This document shows positions 46,571 to 58,519 of a DNA stretch of 64,000 bases, piece after piece. The notes beneath the pieces were generated by a model. That model worked only from the letters and a program-made list of their open reading frames with translations. It made no database searches and was not told where the DNA came from. This stretch comes from Pyronema omphalodes (taxonomy: Eukaryota; Ascomycota; Pezizomycetes; Pezizales; Pyronemataceae). Numbering within the stretch: the first letter of the stretch is position 1; each line of letters starts with the position of its first letter. Position numbers and translations under genes: made by a program. The stretch covers positions 555,446-619,445 of the forward strand of contig JAJJXM010000034.1 in assembly GCA_024516155.1 (NCBI GenBank), in the 5' to 3' direction.

Positions 46571-47019
46571 CGAATTATCAGCCCGGAGATCTGGTATGGA
46601 TGAATGCCCGCAATTGGAAAACCCGTCCACCCTCCCGGAAATTAGACAACAAACGTTACGGACCCCTCAAGATTATCGCCAAAGTATCCCCCTATGCCTA
46701 CCGATTAGAACTACCCCCGACGATGAAATGCCACAACGTTGAACATGTTTCCCTATTGGAACCCGCTGCGAATGACCCCTACCCCGGTCAACAATCAGAC
46801 CCACCACCCCCGGTGGAAATCGACGGTGAAGACGAATACTTCATCGAAGGTATCCTCGACTCCCGAATTCATCGGAAGAAACTCCAGTATATGGTTAAAT
46901 GGGTTGGATACGATATGCCCGATTGGGAACCCGCCGAACTCCATTCCAACAGTAAAGCCGTTGACGACTTTCATAAAAAGTACCCCGATAAACCGGGACC
47001 CCTTCCCAACTTATCTTAG
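46571..47019 (+). CDS. F2 pol (copy B), C-terminal piece: integrase end and chromodomain
   Basis: Continues pol after the F3 insertion: NYQPGDLVWMNARNWKTR, VSPYAYRLELPPTMKCHNVE, then chromodomain DEYFIEGILDSRIHRKKLQ and YMVKWVGYDMPDWEP, ending LPNLS-stop. Joined with 34396-37672 this gives a Pol of ~1240 residues. Confidence 0.92.
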
Positions 47020-47058
47020 AAGTTACTTCGCAGGAGCTCAGTCCAAGAAGGGGGATCC

Positions 47059-48200
47059 TGTCACGGCTCGAGAATTGTTACCTTCCCCCTCCTCGTCATT
47101 CATTCACCTATTATCATTCGCTTCATTATTCAGCACTCGTTTGTTTATTTATTTCTATTATCCTTCGGTCTTCGATCATCACTCGTCACTCGCCTGGGTT
47201 AGGGTTACGCTCAATTCCCAAATTGTCAAAAAGGTCACGTGACCTATCCCCAGGGTTAGGGGTCTGCTCGGATCCCTTTTCGGAAATTCCATACCTACGG
47301 TCTACCGATCATCTTATCCGATTAGATAAGATCGGTCACGTGTCTCTAATCAGTAGTAAGATCAGTATGCAAGCGCACTGGTCTACTAATGTGCGCACAC
47401 GTGACTAGGGCTAGGGCACGATCATCTTATCGATAAGATAAGATCTAGTCATGTGACCTTATCAGTATTGCACCATCTTTCCAATCGCAGCTGATCTGGA
47501 TTCACGTGACTAGGGTTAGGGGTGCACCCGCACGCACACAAACTAGGGTTAGGTTTGTGACCGTACGCGCACAGCTAGGGTTAGGGTTACGGACGCACGC
47601 GCACAATTAGGGTTACGGAAGCGCGCGCGTGACTTCGCTTAGGGTTACGCTAGCGCGCACGCGAAGTACGCCAGCGCGCATGCGAGTTACGCTATCGCGC
47701 ACGCGAGATACGCTAACGAGCGCGCGACGAGGCTGTGCACGCAAACACGCTAATTTCGTACGAACGCATTAGCGCGTCTAGAACGCGCAACCGCGACCGC
47801 GTTGTTTACTCAGTTATGTTTCGGGAAAAATCTGCAAATAGTGGCTCGGCGTGTAAGGAGGAAAAATTGTATATAAGAGGATTGTTTCTTTGTTTGTTTA
47901 TTTTGTTTTTCTTTTCTCCTTACACAGTTATTTGTTTATTTACAAATTCAAATACTTTGTCGAAATCTTTGTTTACGTCCTCGTTCTCGTCCCCGTCTTT
48001 GGATCTCTTGGTCCCTTGAAATCTTTTTTTATTTCCTTAAACTTCTAAACACAGAAAGTCTCTAAGTTGATGCTCGACACAGCTTAAGAGTTTCTAACGT
48101 TGAAGTTATTATAAGGTTATCTTCATTGAACTCAAGAGTGAATAATTGAGAAGAGCCCTCAGGTTCTCCGTCAGCTATCTCTCCCTTGTTCGCCGTTACA
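47059..48200 (+). repeat. F2 copy B 3' LTR, full length
   Basis: 1142 bp, TGTCACGGCTCGAG...CGCCGTTACA. Holds at least seven TAGGGTTA/GGTTAGGG words (47195-47645), several CACGTG or CACGTGA sites, TTATCGATAAGATAAG and GATTAGATAAGAT GATA clusters, CG-rich CGCGCACGCGAG repeats (~47615-47730), and TATA-like GTATATAAGAGG at 47869-47880. Confidence 0.93.
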
Positions 48201-49058
48201 GGTTAATCTATCCACAACTACCCAAATTGCATCACACCCATTAGACCATGGTAATCCTGTTACGAAGTCCGTTCATATGTCCTGCCAGGGTCTTTCTGCA
48301 ATAGGTAGTGGGTGTAGTATACCAAACGGGGAATGTCGGGTAGGTTTCAAACGTTGGCAGGTATGACAATTTCGAATATATCTTTCCACGTCTGCTCTCA
48401 TCTGGGGCCACGTATAGGTTCTTGAGAGGTATTCTAATGTTTTAGATCTACCTGGGTGTCCAGACGTAGGAGAGTGGTGGTGTTGTTGCATTAGATGTAA
48501 TCGTAGGGGTTCGTAATTCGGGACCCATAAACATCCCCGGTAGAAAAGACGGTCATTGTTTACTGTACATTCTGCCAATGTAATGTCTTTACAATAACGA
48601 GTGTTATTGTTTAGCATTTCAATAACCTTAGTAGGGAATGGGTCTTTATCGTAGGCTTCCGTGAACAGCTGGGATAAGGTTGGGTTTGTTTGTTGTTGGT
48701 CCGGTATTATTGTTTGTTGCGAATCCGTTATTGTTTGTTGAGTACTAGGGGTAACAGCCGCAGCGTGAAGGATATTCTCCGGCTTAATGATTGTTGTATG
48801 GTTCTCTAGGGAGCGTTCATCCCCCTCTTTAGGCAGATCTCCGGATCGACGAGTCAGGGCGTCTGGTTGACCGCCTGCGGTACCGGGGCGGTAAACAATC
48901 TTGAAATTAAACTGAGACAAAAACTGTGACCAACGGGCTTGACGGCGGTTCAGCAGCTTTGTCGACGTAAAATATTCCAGATTGTCTTGATCTGACAATA
49001 CTCGAATTGGGTGAATAACAGACTGTAATTCCGGACGCCATTCTGCGAAGGCCTGGAC
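48201..49058 (-). pseudogene. F2 copy E pol, middle piece (RNase H end to integrase)
   Basis: Reads (minus) FAEWRPELQSVIHPIRVLSD, the RNase H end RRQARWSQFLSQFNFKIVYR, the linker, integrase zinc half (HHHSPTSGHPG, CHTCQR) and QDI-stop at 48273; beyond the stop it still matches up to DAIWVVVDRLT at 48201, where F2 copy B's 3' LTR begins. Right end is the F1 copy 3 insertion. Confidence 0.88.
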
Positions 49059-49575
49059 TGTCACGGCACACGGCTGACGAGCCGTTGTGTTGTTGCGTCA
49101 CCATCGTGTTGTCGTTGTTGTTGTTGCCGTGGTGCCATTGTCTTGCCGTGTTGTGTTGTTGTGTGTGCCGTGCCGTTGTTGATGATTGATTGACTGATGA
49201 TGCATGACGTACCATGAGCTGTAGAAGCTGTGGGGTCGCAGGTGAATTGATGGAGAACGGAAGCTGTTCATGTAGCGATGTTGGATGACAGCCCAGCAAG
49301 AGTGCTGGCCGCCCTTTGTACATAAGGAGGCTTGCCTCCCAGTCGTTGAGTTCTCCATCAAACGTCTTGTGTCCTGCACTCATCCTTTAATAAGATTCCT
49401 CATCTCAAGACTCACGTCATTCTTGTCCGTGTTCCTGTCCTTGTCTAGTGTGCCGGCCGTCTGTCGTGCACTTCGGTTCTTGTCCTTCCGTTCCCGTGTC
49501 CCGGAACCCGCCTAGTCCCCCCCTGCCCGGTAGTGTTCAGTGTCTTCTTCGAACGTCCATTCTTAGTCCCTGACA
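49059..49575 (+). repeat. F1 copy 3 5' LTR
   Basis: 517 bp, TGTCACGGCACACGG...AGTCCCTGACA. Confidence 0.9.
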
Positions 49576-49611
49576 TTACGTTCGATCTAAAAATTCATTC
49601 GACGGACACGC

Positions 49612-49854
49612 ATGAACCCAACTGGTTCTGCTTGGATACATACCTTGAATCAAGCCCTAGAGACTCACACGCTAACCGAGACCTTCGGAATATCTAACCG
49701 ATTCGCTGGCGCAGTCCGACAAGCCATCCGAACAGCAGAAGATCACGGCTACCTTGTGGTCCGCTGGGAACTCCAGGATTATACTTACCAGGAGTACGTC
49801 CGTCACACCATCCGACTGAAGCCGATCCTCCGAGCCCGCCAACATCCACGTTAA
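49612..49854 (+). CDS. F1 small ORF upstream of gag (copy 3)
   Basis: 80 codons, MNPTGSAWIHTLNQALETHT... to ILRARQHPR-TAA. Against copy 2 there are 23 nucleotide differences over 81 codons, 13 at third positions, 12 of them silent, and no indel, the pattern of a coding frame kept under selection before the copies decayed. Function unknown. Confidence 0.6.
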   Translation: MNPTGSAWIHTLNQALETHTLTETFGISNRFAGAVRQAIRTAEDHGYLVVRWELQDYTYQEYVRHTIRLKPILRARQHPR

Positions 49855-51280
49855 AGTCATCGAGGAAGGGCATTGGCAGCAGATTGTCAACGCTGCTTCC
49901 ATGACTCAGTGTCCAGACGGGCACGATCCGGTCACGTTCACCAAGCAGCTCGCTCAATCGATCCTAGACGCCCAAGATCATCCCACGGGCTACATATTCA
50001 ACGACCTCACAGAGACCCCCGGGTCCCGCACCAGCACTCGAGTGTCCAGCCCTGTCGCCTCCCGCGCTCCGGAAGCCCCCACGCTTGCCCCCATTCCCCC
50101 CGTTGTTATTCAGACTAGGTCTGTGCAGGTTTACCCCAACGGACCAGAGACAGCGCCGCAAGCCGCCACGCCCCCCACCACAGCCACAGCCGCAGCTCCC
50201 GCCCCCGCTATAATCGCGCCAGTTCCAAGACTTCCCCCCCGAGACCCCAAAATCCTCCTAACGCCGGAGGAACAAGCAGATGCGAACGAAAATCAATGCT
50301 ATAAGAGGGCGATCACCTGTCAGCGCACCCTAATTAACGCGTTGCTCGCCTCCCCCGGCATCCGCGTCACCGGTGATAAAATTTCGGATCCACCAACCTT
50401 CGATGGGTCCAACAAGGAGGACCTCCGCCGTTTTGTTTCCTTGCTTCGTATTAAATTGGTGAGCGACGAATTGCGCTTCCCAACCCCACACAAGCGAATC
50501 TCCTACGCCATGGGCCGTCACCGCGGAAGCGCCCTCCACCAAATCCTACCGTATATCAAGGATAATGGTAACAGCTGGGCCCTAACCGACGTCGAGGAGG
50601 TCATTGAAATCTTGCAGCGTACCTTTGGAGACCCGGACGAGCGCGCAACGGCTCGTTTCAAACTACAGAATCTCCGCCAAAACAACCGCAAGTTCTGAGA
50701 TTACTCTGCAGAGTTTTCCTGCCTGGTTGCAGAATTGGGCTGGGATGAAGCCGCTACCATGGACGCCCTACGGAACGGCCTATCCCTCGAATTGCATGAA
50801 AAGTTGGTTGGCGCCCCTCCCACCACTAAAATGGACAAGTTTGTCGACCAGTGCCAAACGTTGGACTCTCAGGTGAGAGCCCTGGAGAATCTGCGCAAGC
50901 TGCGCCCCAACCGCGGCCAAGTCAAACCCACTACCGCCGCCACCCCCGCCACAAGCCGCCCCACCCCCGCTACCCAGGCCACTACCGCCTCCTCTAGCAA
51001 ACAAACCCCTGCCCAGGGACCCCGTCAGAAACTATCAGCACAGGAACGCGCTACCCGCCTGTCAGAAGGACGTTGCCCCTACTGCGGTGGCCTCGGGCAC
51101 ATGGCAGCCTCGTGCCCCGCTGAGACTAATGTCAAAGTTGCAAGTGTTGAATTGTTGGATAGCGAAGAAGATGTTTCGGGAAAAGACCAATCCAGCCGCA
51201 GGAAGATGGCTCTGCCGCTGGTAGCAAGATTATTGCAGACACACTATTGTTATCAGGCGCAAGTTTTACAGGCAAATTAG
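49843..51280 (+). pseudogene. F1 copy 3 gag, with TGA and lost start
   Basis: The gag start MHVK seen in copies 1 and 2 reads IHVK (ATC). The frame runs to TGA at 50696-50698 (NNRKF-stop-DYSAEF), resumes in frame through the capsid end and the knuckle CPYCGGLGHMAASC (~51076). The normal SGKD-TAA reads SGKD-CAA, so the frame runs on to a stop at 51280. GGGAAAA is kept at 51178-51184. Confidence 0.85.
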
Positions 51281-54200
51281 AATGCAAACACCTTGTTCTC
51301 TGTTGCTCCTTGTTCTCTAATAACCGCTCCATGAAGGCAGTAGCGCTCGTTGACTGCGGCGCCACTGGCATCGCCTTTGTGGATCGCAATTTCGCCCGCC
51401 ATCACAAACTCCCTCTGACCCCCCTACCCACAGCCCGAACGGTCGAAGTCATTGACGGCCGACCTATTTCCTCAGGAAAAATCACCCACCTCGCCCAAGT
51501 AGAGTGTACCATCAATGGTCATTCGGAAACCCTCCCCATGTTCGTCACCAAGTTAGGCCACTACCCGTGGTGCTGGGCATCCCCTGGCTAAGGAAACACG
51601 GCGTGACAATAAGCTTCAGCTCCAACACCGTAAGCTTCGATTCACAATACTGCCTAAGGGACTGCACCCCGTTACCTGTGAGCACGACCGGTGTCGAGGT
51701 CCTGGACTCGAGGCCCCCTCCTGTCATCCACGAGCCCGACACAGACTCCATGCCGGAACTGGAAAACCCGGTCCCCGACCCCCCAGACGACCCTGCAATA
51801 GCAATCTCAAGTCTGACCATCTCCAATTTCAAAGAGATGTTAGAAGACGAGAACCTGACAGTCTTCTCGCTATCGCTGAACGAAATCGCTGTCGCCTTGG
51901 AAGACAAGCCCCCCCTCATGGATGCAGAACTAAAGGACATGATCCCCGAAGAGTACCATGACTACCTCGACCTGTTCAAGGAGGTCAACGCAAAGGAACT
52001 CCCCCCACACCGACCCTACGACCACAAGATCCCAATGAACGAGGGATTGGTTCCCCCCTTTGGTCCCCTATACTCGTTATCACGCAACGAGTTAGAGACG
52101 CTAAAAGCATGGCTAGATGAGAATTTGGAAAAAGGCTTTATACAACGCTCCCAATCGTCAGCCGCCTCGCCGATATTATTTGTGAAGAAATAAGACGGTT
52201 CCTTAAGTCTATACGTGGATTACCGAAGATTGAATGAAGGGACCGAACAGAATCGGTACCCTCTGCCACTGATACAGGAAACAATGATAAATATTTCCGT
52301 AGCCCAATAGTTTACAACCCTAGACGTCCGCAGCGCCTATAACCTGATTAGAATGGCAGAAGGCGAAGAATGGAAAATGGCGTTCCGCACAAGGTACGGA
52401 TTAATCGAGTCGAAAGTGATGCCCTTGACGTCCGCAGCGCCTATAACCTGATTAGAATTGCAGAAGGCGAAGAAAGGAAAACGGCTTGCCGCACAAGGTA
52501 CGGATTATTCGAGTCAAAAGTGATGCCCTTTGGGCTCACCAACGCGCCTGCCGATTTCCAGGCATTCATCAATGATGTACTACGACCATACCTAGACCAG
52601 TTTTGTACAGCATACTTGGATGATATCCTCGTATTCTCGGAAACAAAGCCCGATCACACTTCACATGTCCGGAAGATCTTGGAACGACTTAAACAAGAAA
52701 AACTACACTTGAAACCAGAGAAGTGTAAGTTCGCTAAGGCCGAAGTCCAGTACCTGGGGTACAACATTGGCCGCGACGGCGCTCGCATGATGGATTCCAA
52801 AGTAGCGACAGTCAGAGATTGGAAGGAACCGACAAATCTGAAACAGGTCCAAGAGTTCCTTGGTTTCGCGAACTTCTAACAACGATCTATCAAAGACTAC
52901 TCAAAAGTAGTCTCCCCTCTAACAGCTTTGACCAAAAAGCAAGATGGCAAAGCAATCCCCTTTAACTGGGGTAAAGATCAGGAAAGCGCCTTCGACCGAC
53001 TGAAGAACGTATTTACCTCAGCACCAATTATCAAGCACTTTGACTACGAGAAACCGATCGTAGTGGAAACGGACGCATCTGACTATGTGTCCGCTGGTGT
53101 ATTGTCACAATACGACGACGATAACGTGTTACATCCCGTCGCGTTTTATTCCAAAAAGCATTCCCCGGCGGAATGCAACTATGAGATCCATGACAAAGAA
53201 CTACTGGCAATAGTTCGATGTTTCGAAGAATGGCGTCCCCACTTGGAGGGCTCCGCGTTCCCGATAAAAGTATTGACAGACCACAAGAACCTCGAATACT
53301 TTATGACAAGAAAGCTACTAAACAGACGACAAGCACGCTGGTCCGAATTCCTGTCTCGATTCAACTTTGTCATCACCTACCGACCTGGAACGTTGGGAGG
53401 GAAACCGGACGCCTTGACGAGACGAGCCGCCGATCTCACGCGAGAGGGAGACGCACGTATACTAGCGAATTAACAAGCTGTCCTAAAGCCACAAAATTCC
53501 AAATTGTGCATGACACCGCCAATGAAACTTGCACCCTCCGAGGTGGACCTCCTGTTTAAGGAGGGCTACAAGACAGATTCATTCCGAAACCGAGTGTTCA
53601 GAATGCTGGAGGACGGGACACAAATCTGTAAGGACATATCACTCGTCGACTGCTCCGTGTTGGAAAACAGATTGTACTATCAAGACTGCCTCTATGTCCC
53701 TGCACTGGACAAACTACGACTAAAACTACTACAAGATCACCACGACCCCCTCACCATGGGACACCCGGGCTGTGCAAAGATTTTCGAACTCCTTGCCAGA
53801 AATTATTATTGGCCCTTGATGCGAAAAGATGTGGACCAATTCGTCCAAAATTGCCACGTTCGTAAAAGACCGAAAGCAACCCGCCACGCACCCTATGGAA
53901 CCTTGAAACCCCTACCGGTTCCGCACCACCCGTGGCAGAACATATCTGTGGACTTTGTTACTGGGCTCCCGATATCAGAAGACTTCGACGCAATATGTGC
54001 GATCGTTTGCCAACTCACGAAACAGCGGCACTTGGTGCCCTGTCACTCCACGATAGACGCAGAAGGCTTCGTGCAACTCTTCCTGGAAAACGTATTCAAA
54101 CTGCACGGTCTGCCAGACACAGTAGTGTCCGACCGCGGCCCGCAATTTGTTGTCCACTTTTGGACACATCTGGCAAATTGCAGGGGTATCGAGATTGCCA

Positions 54201-54976
54201 CGAGCACAGCTTTCCACCCTCAGACCGATGGGCAACCAGAAAGAATCAACGCGGTTACGGAGCAATATCTCCGCGCGTACGTCTGTTATTTACAAGATGA
54301 CTGGAAGAAATTTTTACCATTGGCAGAATTTGCCGCAAATAATCAAGTATCAGATACGACGTCGCTGTCCCCGTTCTACGCCGTATACGGCCGACACCCC
54401 AAATGCTCATTCGAATTCGAAATCAGGACAGATCATCCTGAAGAAGTGAAAGCAAACGAGGTAGCGGAAAGGATGTCGCACATCCATGACGTCCTACGCT
54501 CGGAAATGAAATACGCCCAAGCCCGCCACATAGAAGCCGCGGACAACTCCCGCCTCCCCGCGCCGGTCCTCAAACCAGGAGACCTGGTATGGCTGGACGC
54601 CCGCAACCTCAGAACCCGCCGCCCTTCAAAGGAACTAGAAAACAAACACCTCGGCCCCTTCACCGTGGTCCAGCCCATTGGATCCCACGCCTACGAGTTG
54701 GATATACTGGAGACAATGAAACATCACTGGACCTTCCCCGTATCCCTACTAAACCCAGCCCCTTCGGACCCCCTCCCTGGCCAGATTATCCCACCGCCCC
54801 TACCGGTAGTAGTAGACGGCGAAGAAGAATGGTTCGTCGACGAAATCCTGGATAGCCGTTGGTCAAGAGGAAACCTGCAGTACCTTGCCAAGTGGACCGG
54901 CCATGACTCTCCTACCTGGGAACCGGAAACGAACCTATCAGGAACCGAGGCCGCTGAGAGATTCCATCAACTATAA
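51182..54976 (+). pseudogene. F1 copy 3 pol, multiply broken
   Basis: Protease ALVDCGATGIAF (~51348), shift near 51565-51580, RT start to LFVKK-TAA (52191-52193), a 104-bp tandem duplication in RT (52323-52426 / 52427-52530), AYLDDILVF (~52610), TAA at 52877-52879, RNase H ([26 protein letters not shown]), TAA at 53471-53473, then integrase (VSDRGPQF, PQTDGQPER) and chromodomain (EEWFVDEILDSRWSRGNL) ending at 54976. Confidence 0.88.
52323..52530 (+). repeat. 104-bp tandem duplication in F1 copy 3 reverse transcriptase
   Basis: Both units start GACGTCCGCAGCGCC and end GTGATGCCCTT; they encode [10 protein letters not shown]...ESKVMP. The unit length is not a multiple of three (104), so it also shifts the frame. 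The two units already differ at several bases. Confidence 0.85.
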
Positions 54977-55026
54977 CCAGACAAGCCTTCTCCCCTCGTA
55001 GAAACTCGAGCCTAACGGGGGGGTAC

Positions 55027-55555
55027 TGTCACGGCACACGGCTGACGAGCCGTTGTGTTGTTGCGTCACCACTGTGTTGTCGTTGTTGTTGCTGCCGTCG
55101 TGCCGTTGTCTTGCCGTGTTGTGTTGTCGTTGTGTTGTTGTGTGTGCCGTGCCGTTGTTGATGATGGATTGACTGATGATGGATGACGTACCATGAGCTG
55201 TAGAAGCTGTGGCGTCGCAGGTGAAATGATGGAGAACGGAAGCTGGTCATGTAGCGATGTTGGATGACGGCCCAGCAAGAGTGCTGGCCGCCCTTTGTAC
55301 ATAAGGAGGCTTGCCTCCCCGTCGTTGAGTTCTCCATTGAACGTCTTGTGTCTTTCCTTTGTCCTTTAAAGAGGATTCCTTATTTCAAGTCTCACGTCAT
55401 TCTTGTCCTTGTCCCTGTCCTTGTCTAGTGTGCCGGCCGTCTGTCGTGCACTTCGGTTCTCGTCCTTCTGTTCCTGCATCCCGGAACCCGCCTAGTCCCT
55501 CCCCTGGCGGTAGTGTTCAGTGTGTTCTTCGACCGTCCGTTCCTAGTTCCCTGAC
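55027..55555 (+). repeat. F1 copy 3 3' LTR
   Basis: 529 bp, TGTCACGG...TTCCCTGAC, next to polypurine GGGGGGG. Confidence 0.88.
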
Positions 55556-55904
55556 TCTGTGGCGTCGCAGGTGAATTGATGGAGAACGGAAGCTGCTCAT
55601 GTAGCGATGTTGGATGACGGCCCAGCAAGAGTGCTGGCCGCCCTTTGTACATAAGGAGGCTTGCCTCCCCGTCGTTGAGTTCTCCATCGAACGTCTTGTG
55701 TCTTTCCCTCGTCCTTTAATAAGATTCCTCATCTCAAGACTCACGTCATTCTTGTCCTTGTTCCTGTCCTTGTCTAGTGTGCCGGCCGTCTGTCGTGCAC
55801 TTCGGTTCTTGTCCTCCCGTTCCCGTGTCCCGGAACCCGCCCAGTCCCCCCCTGCCTGGTAGTGTCCAGTGTGTTCCTTGAATGTCCGTTCTTAGTCCCT
55901 GACA
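55556..55904 (+). repeat. Partial F1 LTR in direct tandem
   Basis: 349 bp, starting inside the LTR (CTGTGGCGTCGCAGG) and ending AGTCCCTGACA at the right target-site duplication. So the element ends LTR + partial LTR. Confidence 0.85.
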
Positions 55905-56939
55905 CGGACGATAGCCATGAGTTCTTGATCATATATCTCATAATTACACTCGGCGGGGGAATGTTTCTTTGAGAAGTAAGCAATAGGATGTAAGATTCCT
56001 TCATCATCATATTGAGAAAGTACTCCAGCAGCGACATAATCAGAAGCATCCGTTTCGACAATAACATCCCGGTCCGGGTCGAAACGAGCCAGGACGGGGG
56101 CGGATGTAAACGTTGATTTCAATTCCTCAAAAGCTTGTTGTTGGGGTTCCGACCAGATGCAAGGAACTTCTTTATGTGTGAGTAACGTGACAGGCTGGTC
56201 TATCTTTGAATAGTTTTTCACGGAACGTCGATAGAAATTCGCAAAACCCAAAGATGCTCTAACACCTTTGAGGTTTCGGGGAGATTACCAATCCCGGACT
56301 GCAGTAATCCTCTCAGGGTCCATCTTTATTCCTACTGTCCTGATGATGAGTCCTAGGTACTTTACTTCCTTCTGGTGGAACTCGCATTTCTCTGGTTTGA
56401 GATGCAATCCCGCTTTTTCTCATGCTTCGAGGATCAATTCAACATGTTGTTTATGTTCTTCGAGATTATCCGAATAGATCAGGGTATCGTCCAGATAAGC
56501 AGTACAGAATCGATCAAGATAAGGTGCCAATAGGTCGTTGATGAAGTTCTGAAACGTTGCAGGGGCATTGGTGAGCCCAAAGGCATAACCAATGATTCGA
56601 ATAATCCGTACCGGGTACGAAAAGCGGTTTTCCATTCTTCCCCTTTTGCCATACGTATTGAATCATACGCACCCCTAATGTCGAGCTTAGTGAACCACTT
56701 AGCTCTTGAAAGGTTCATTGAGGCATCCTGCATCAGGGGAAGGGGGGTAGCGGTTCTTGATGGTTCCGGCGTTGATTCCACGATAATCCACTACCAAACG
56801 CAGCGAACCATCGCCTTTCTTTACGAAAAGAGTGGGAGCAGCCGCCGGGGATGAAGAGGCACGGATGAAACCTTTGGTGAGGTTTTCATCTAACCAACGT
56901 TTCAATTCCTCCAACTCCGGGCGTGATAGGGAGTAAAGG
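55905..56939 (-). pseudogene. F2 copy E pol, N-terminal piece (reverse transcriptase and start of RNase H)
   Basis: Minus-strand reading: [38 protein letters not shown], a shift in a G-run near 56740-56746, [20 protein letters not shown], another shift near 56580, [11 protein letters not shown], a stop near 56284, [35 protein letters not shown] and [11 protein letters not shown] at the F1 insertion. Cut at 56939 by the LTR of F3 copy D, so its N-terminal part, gag and 5' LTR are absent from this chromosome end. Confidence 0.87.
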
Positions 56940-58348
56940 TGTGAACCTGGGCACAGCTTCGACTATGCAGAGGCTTATCCGATTGTATCTCTGGTGCTTC
57001 GTTCTCAGTGTTGACAGACACTTCGTTCCCAAGAACAGACAGACACTTCGTTCCCAAGAACTAATAGAGCTTATCCAAAGATAAAGCTAGGAAGAGAATT
57101 AATCGATCACAGGCGGAATAAACTTAAGGGTTGTCTTCGGAGGTATTCGTTGGTGTAAATAGGTATCGTCGCGTAGAGGATCAAATGGTTGATGATGGAG
57201 GAGAGAGAGGGAAGACAAAGGCTCTTTTATAGACTTTCGTCTACAAGTTCGCCCAGACTTCCTAGGGAACCAATTTCCAAACTGAGCCTAGGAGATAAGA
57301 CAAGAGTCATTTCTGAGACGCATCTGCTGATAGATTGCATCATACGAAGTGCGTAATCATATTGATTACTTGCTTGCATGATGCTTGCTATCGTCAGACT
57401 AATCCTTGACATTCCTCTTTGTACTACCACACCTTCCAATCAGGTGTCAGGGTTATGAGTCATATGGGAGGGCAACTCCGCTTGACTGCATAATGCATGA
57501 ACTCCTGTGACAAATAACATGTGAGTCATTTATCTTGTGAGTCGTGCTATCATAGATCTCCCTAGAGAATCTCGATTGCGGATGGAGGAATCTGACATCA
57601 TAAGGCATCCATGCCCTACCGTAGTGGATCACTCCGACACATTCCTGTGTGATGTTATTATGGCTCCACCTGCGCGCACTTGCGCGCAGCCACACCCTGG
57701 TGTGGATGCAAACGCCGAGCTGTTCCTTGGTTGGTAGTCAATAGCGTAAGGGCGCGTCATATCGGTTCCACCAAACAGTTTCCTTGAAAGGGTTGCATGC
57801 TTATGGACGTCGTCTCATGCCTTAGCAATCTTGACCCTTGTCCATAGCCCCACTCCCGTTTGCCGACTAGACTCTGCCTTGTCTTCCTGGCTGACCATTC
57901 ACCCAACTAAGTAACACCGGATGATTTCGTCGCACCGCTCTGCACATCCTTGGAACTCTCTTCCGATGCAGACCCCTTTGTAGCCGTGAACTTCCGAACA
58001 CTCCTCAAGTATAAGGAGGTGTCCTTTCGTCTTCGTCTTCGTTCTCCATCAGCGTCGTTCGTAGTTGCTCAAGGGTAAGTCGGCACCCATGAGGTAAGTG
58101 TTCCCCAATCTCTTCGCTTCTGAATCCTCCCAAACTGACATTGAATAATAGTTGCGACGCCTCGGGCCGGGATCCTCGTGAGGTCCTATCGGAAAGTCAC
58201 GAATCCCGTGACGTGGCTTGTCGGAGCTCCTCTGGGGGTTCCGGCCCGGGATACTAATCTTACTATTCATTCTCTGTCGAGTTTGCCATATTCTCCATTG
58301 CGTTATATATGATACCAATTCCATCCTCACACATTTTAGGGTGTGACA
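56940..58348 (-). repeat. F3 copy D 3' LTR
   Basis: 1409 bp; plus-strand TGTGAACCTGG...TTTTAGGGTGTGACA. Contains a 26-bp-type tandem (AGACACTTCGTTCCCAAGAA twice, ~57015-57060) absent from copy C, which accounts for part of its extra length. Shares the CGCGCACTTGCGCGC palindrome with copy C. Confidence 0.9.
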
Positions 58349-58519
58349 CCACCTCTCCCCTGTTCAAGCTTCGTCCCGAAGCTCGTAGTTCATCTTCCTG
58401 TGATCGCACCACGCCGTAGCCTAGTGACTTAAGTGATCAATTTTGGATGTAGTCCTCCAGCCCCTACATCCTACTACCAACTCTACCTGATGAAAACCAC
58501 ATGGGAAAAACATCAAGCA

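Larger units (their letters stand above)
32447..48200 (+). mobile_element. Ty3/gypsy chromovirus F2 copy B, with F3 copy C nested in pol
   Basis: 5' LTR fragment 32447-33043, small ORF, gag, pol (34396-37672 continuing at 46571-47019), 3' LTR 47059-48200. F3 copy C occupies 37673-46565. Removing it restores one open pol frame (HRLPSPNYQPGDLVWMN). Inserted in opposite orientation into F2 copy E; the left junction has lost ~545 bp of LTR and ~0.2 kb of copy E. Confidence 0.9.
49059..55904 (+). mobile_element. Ty3/gypsy chromovirus F1 copy 3, with LTR + partial LTR at its 3' end
   Basis: 5' LTR 49059-49575, small ORF, gag, pol, polypurine tract, 3' LTR 55027-55555 and a further truncated LTR 55556-55904 in direct tandem. 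Flanks TGGAC (49054-49058) and CGGAC (55905-55909): a 5-bp target duplication with one change. Inserted in RNase H of F2 copy E. Coding regions carry several stops and shifts. Confidence 0.92.

Noticed and set aside
47180..47660. Interstitial telomere or fusion point
   Set aside because: The TAGGGTTA words are separated by unrelated sequence and recur in every F2 LTR, so they belong to the LTR.
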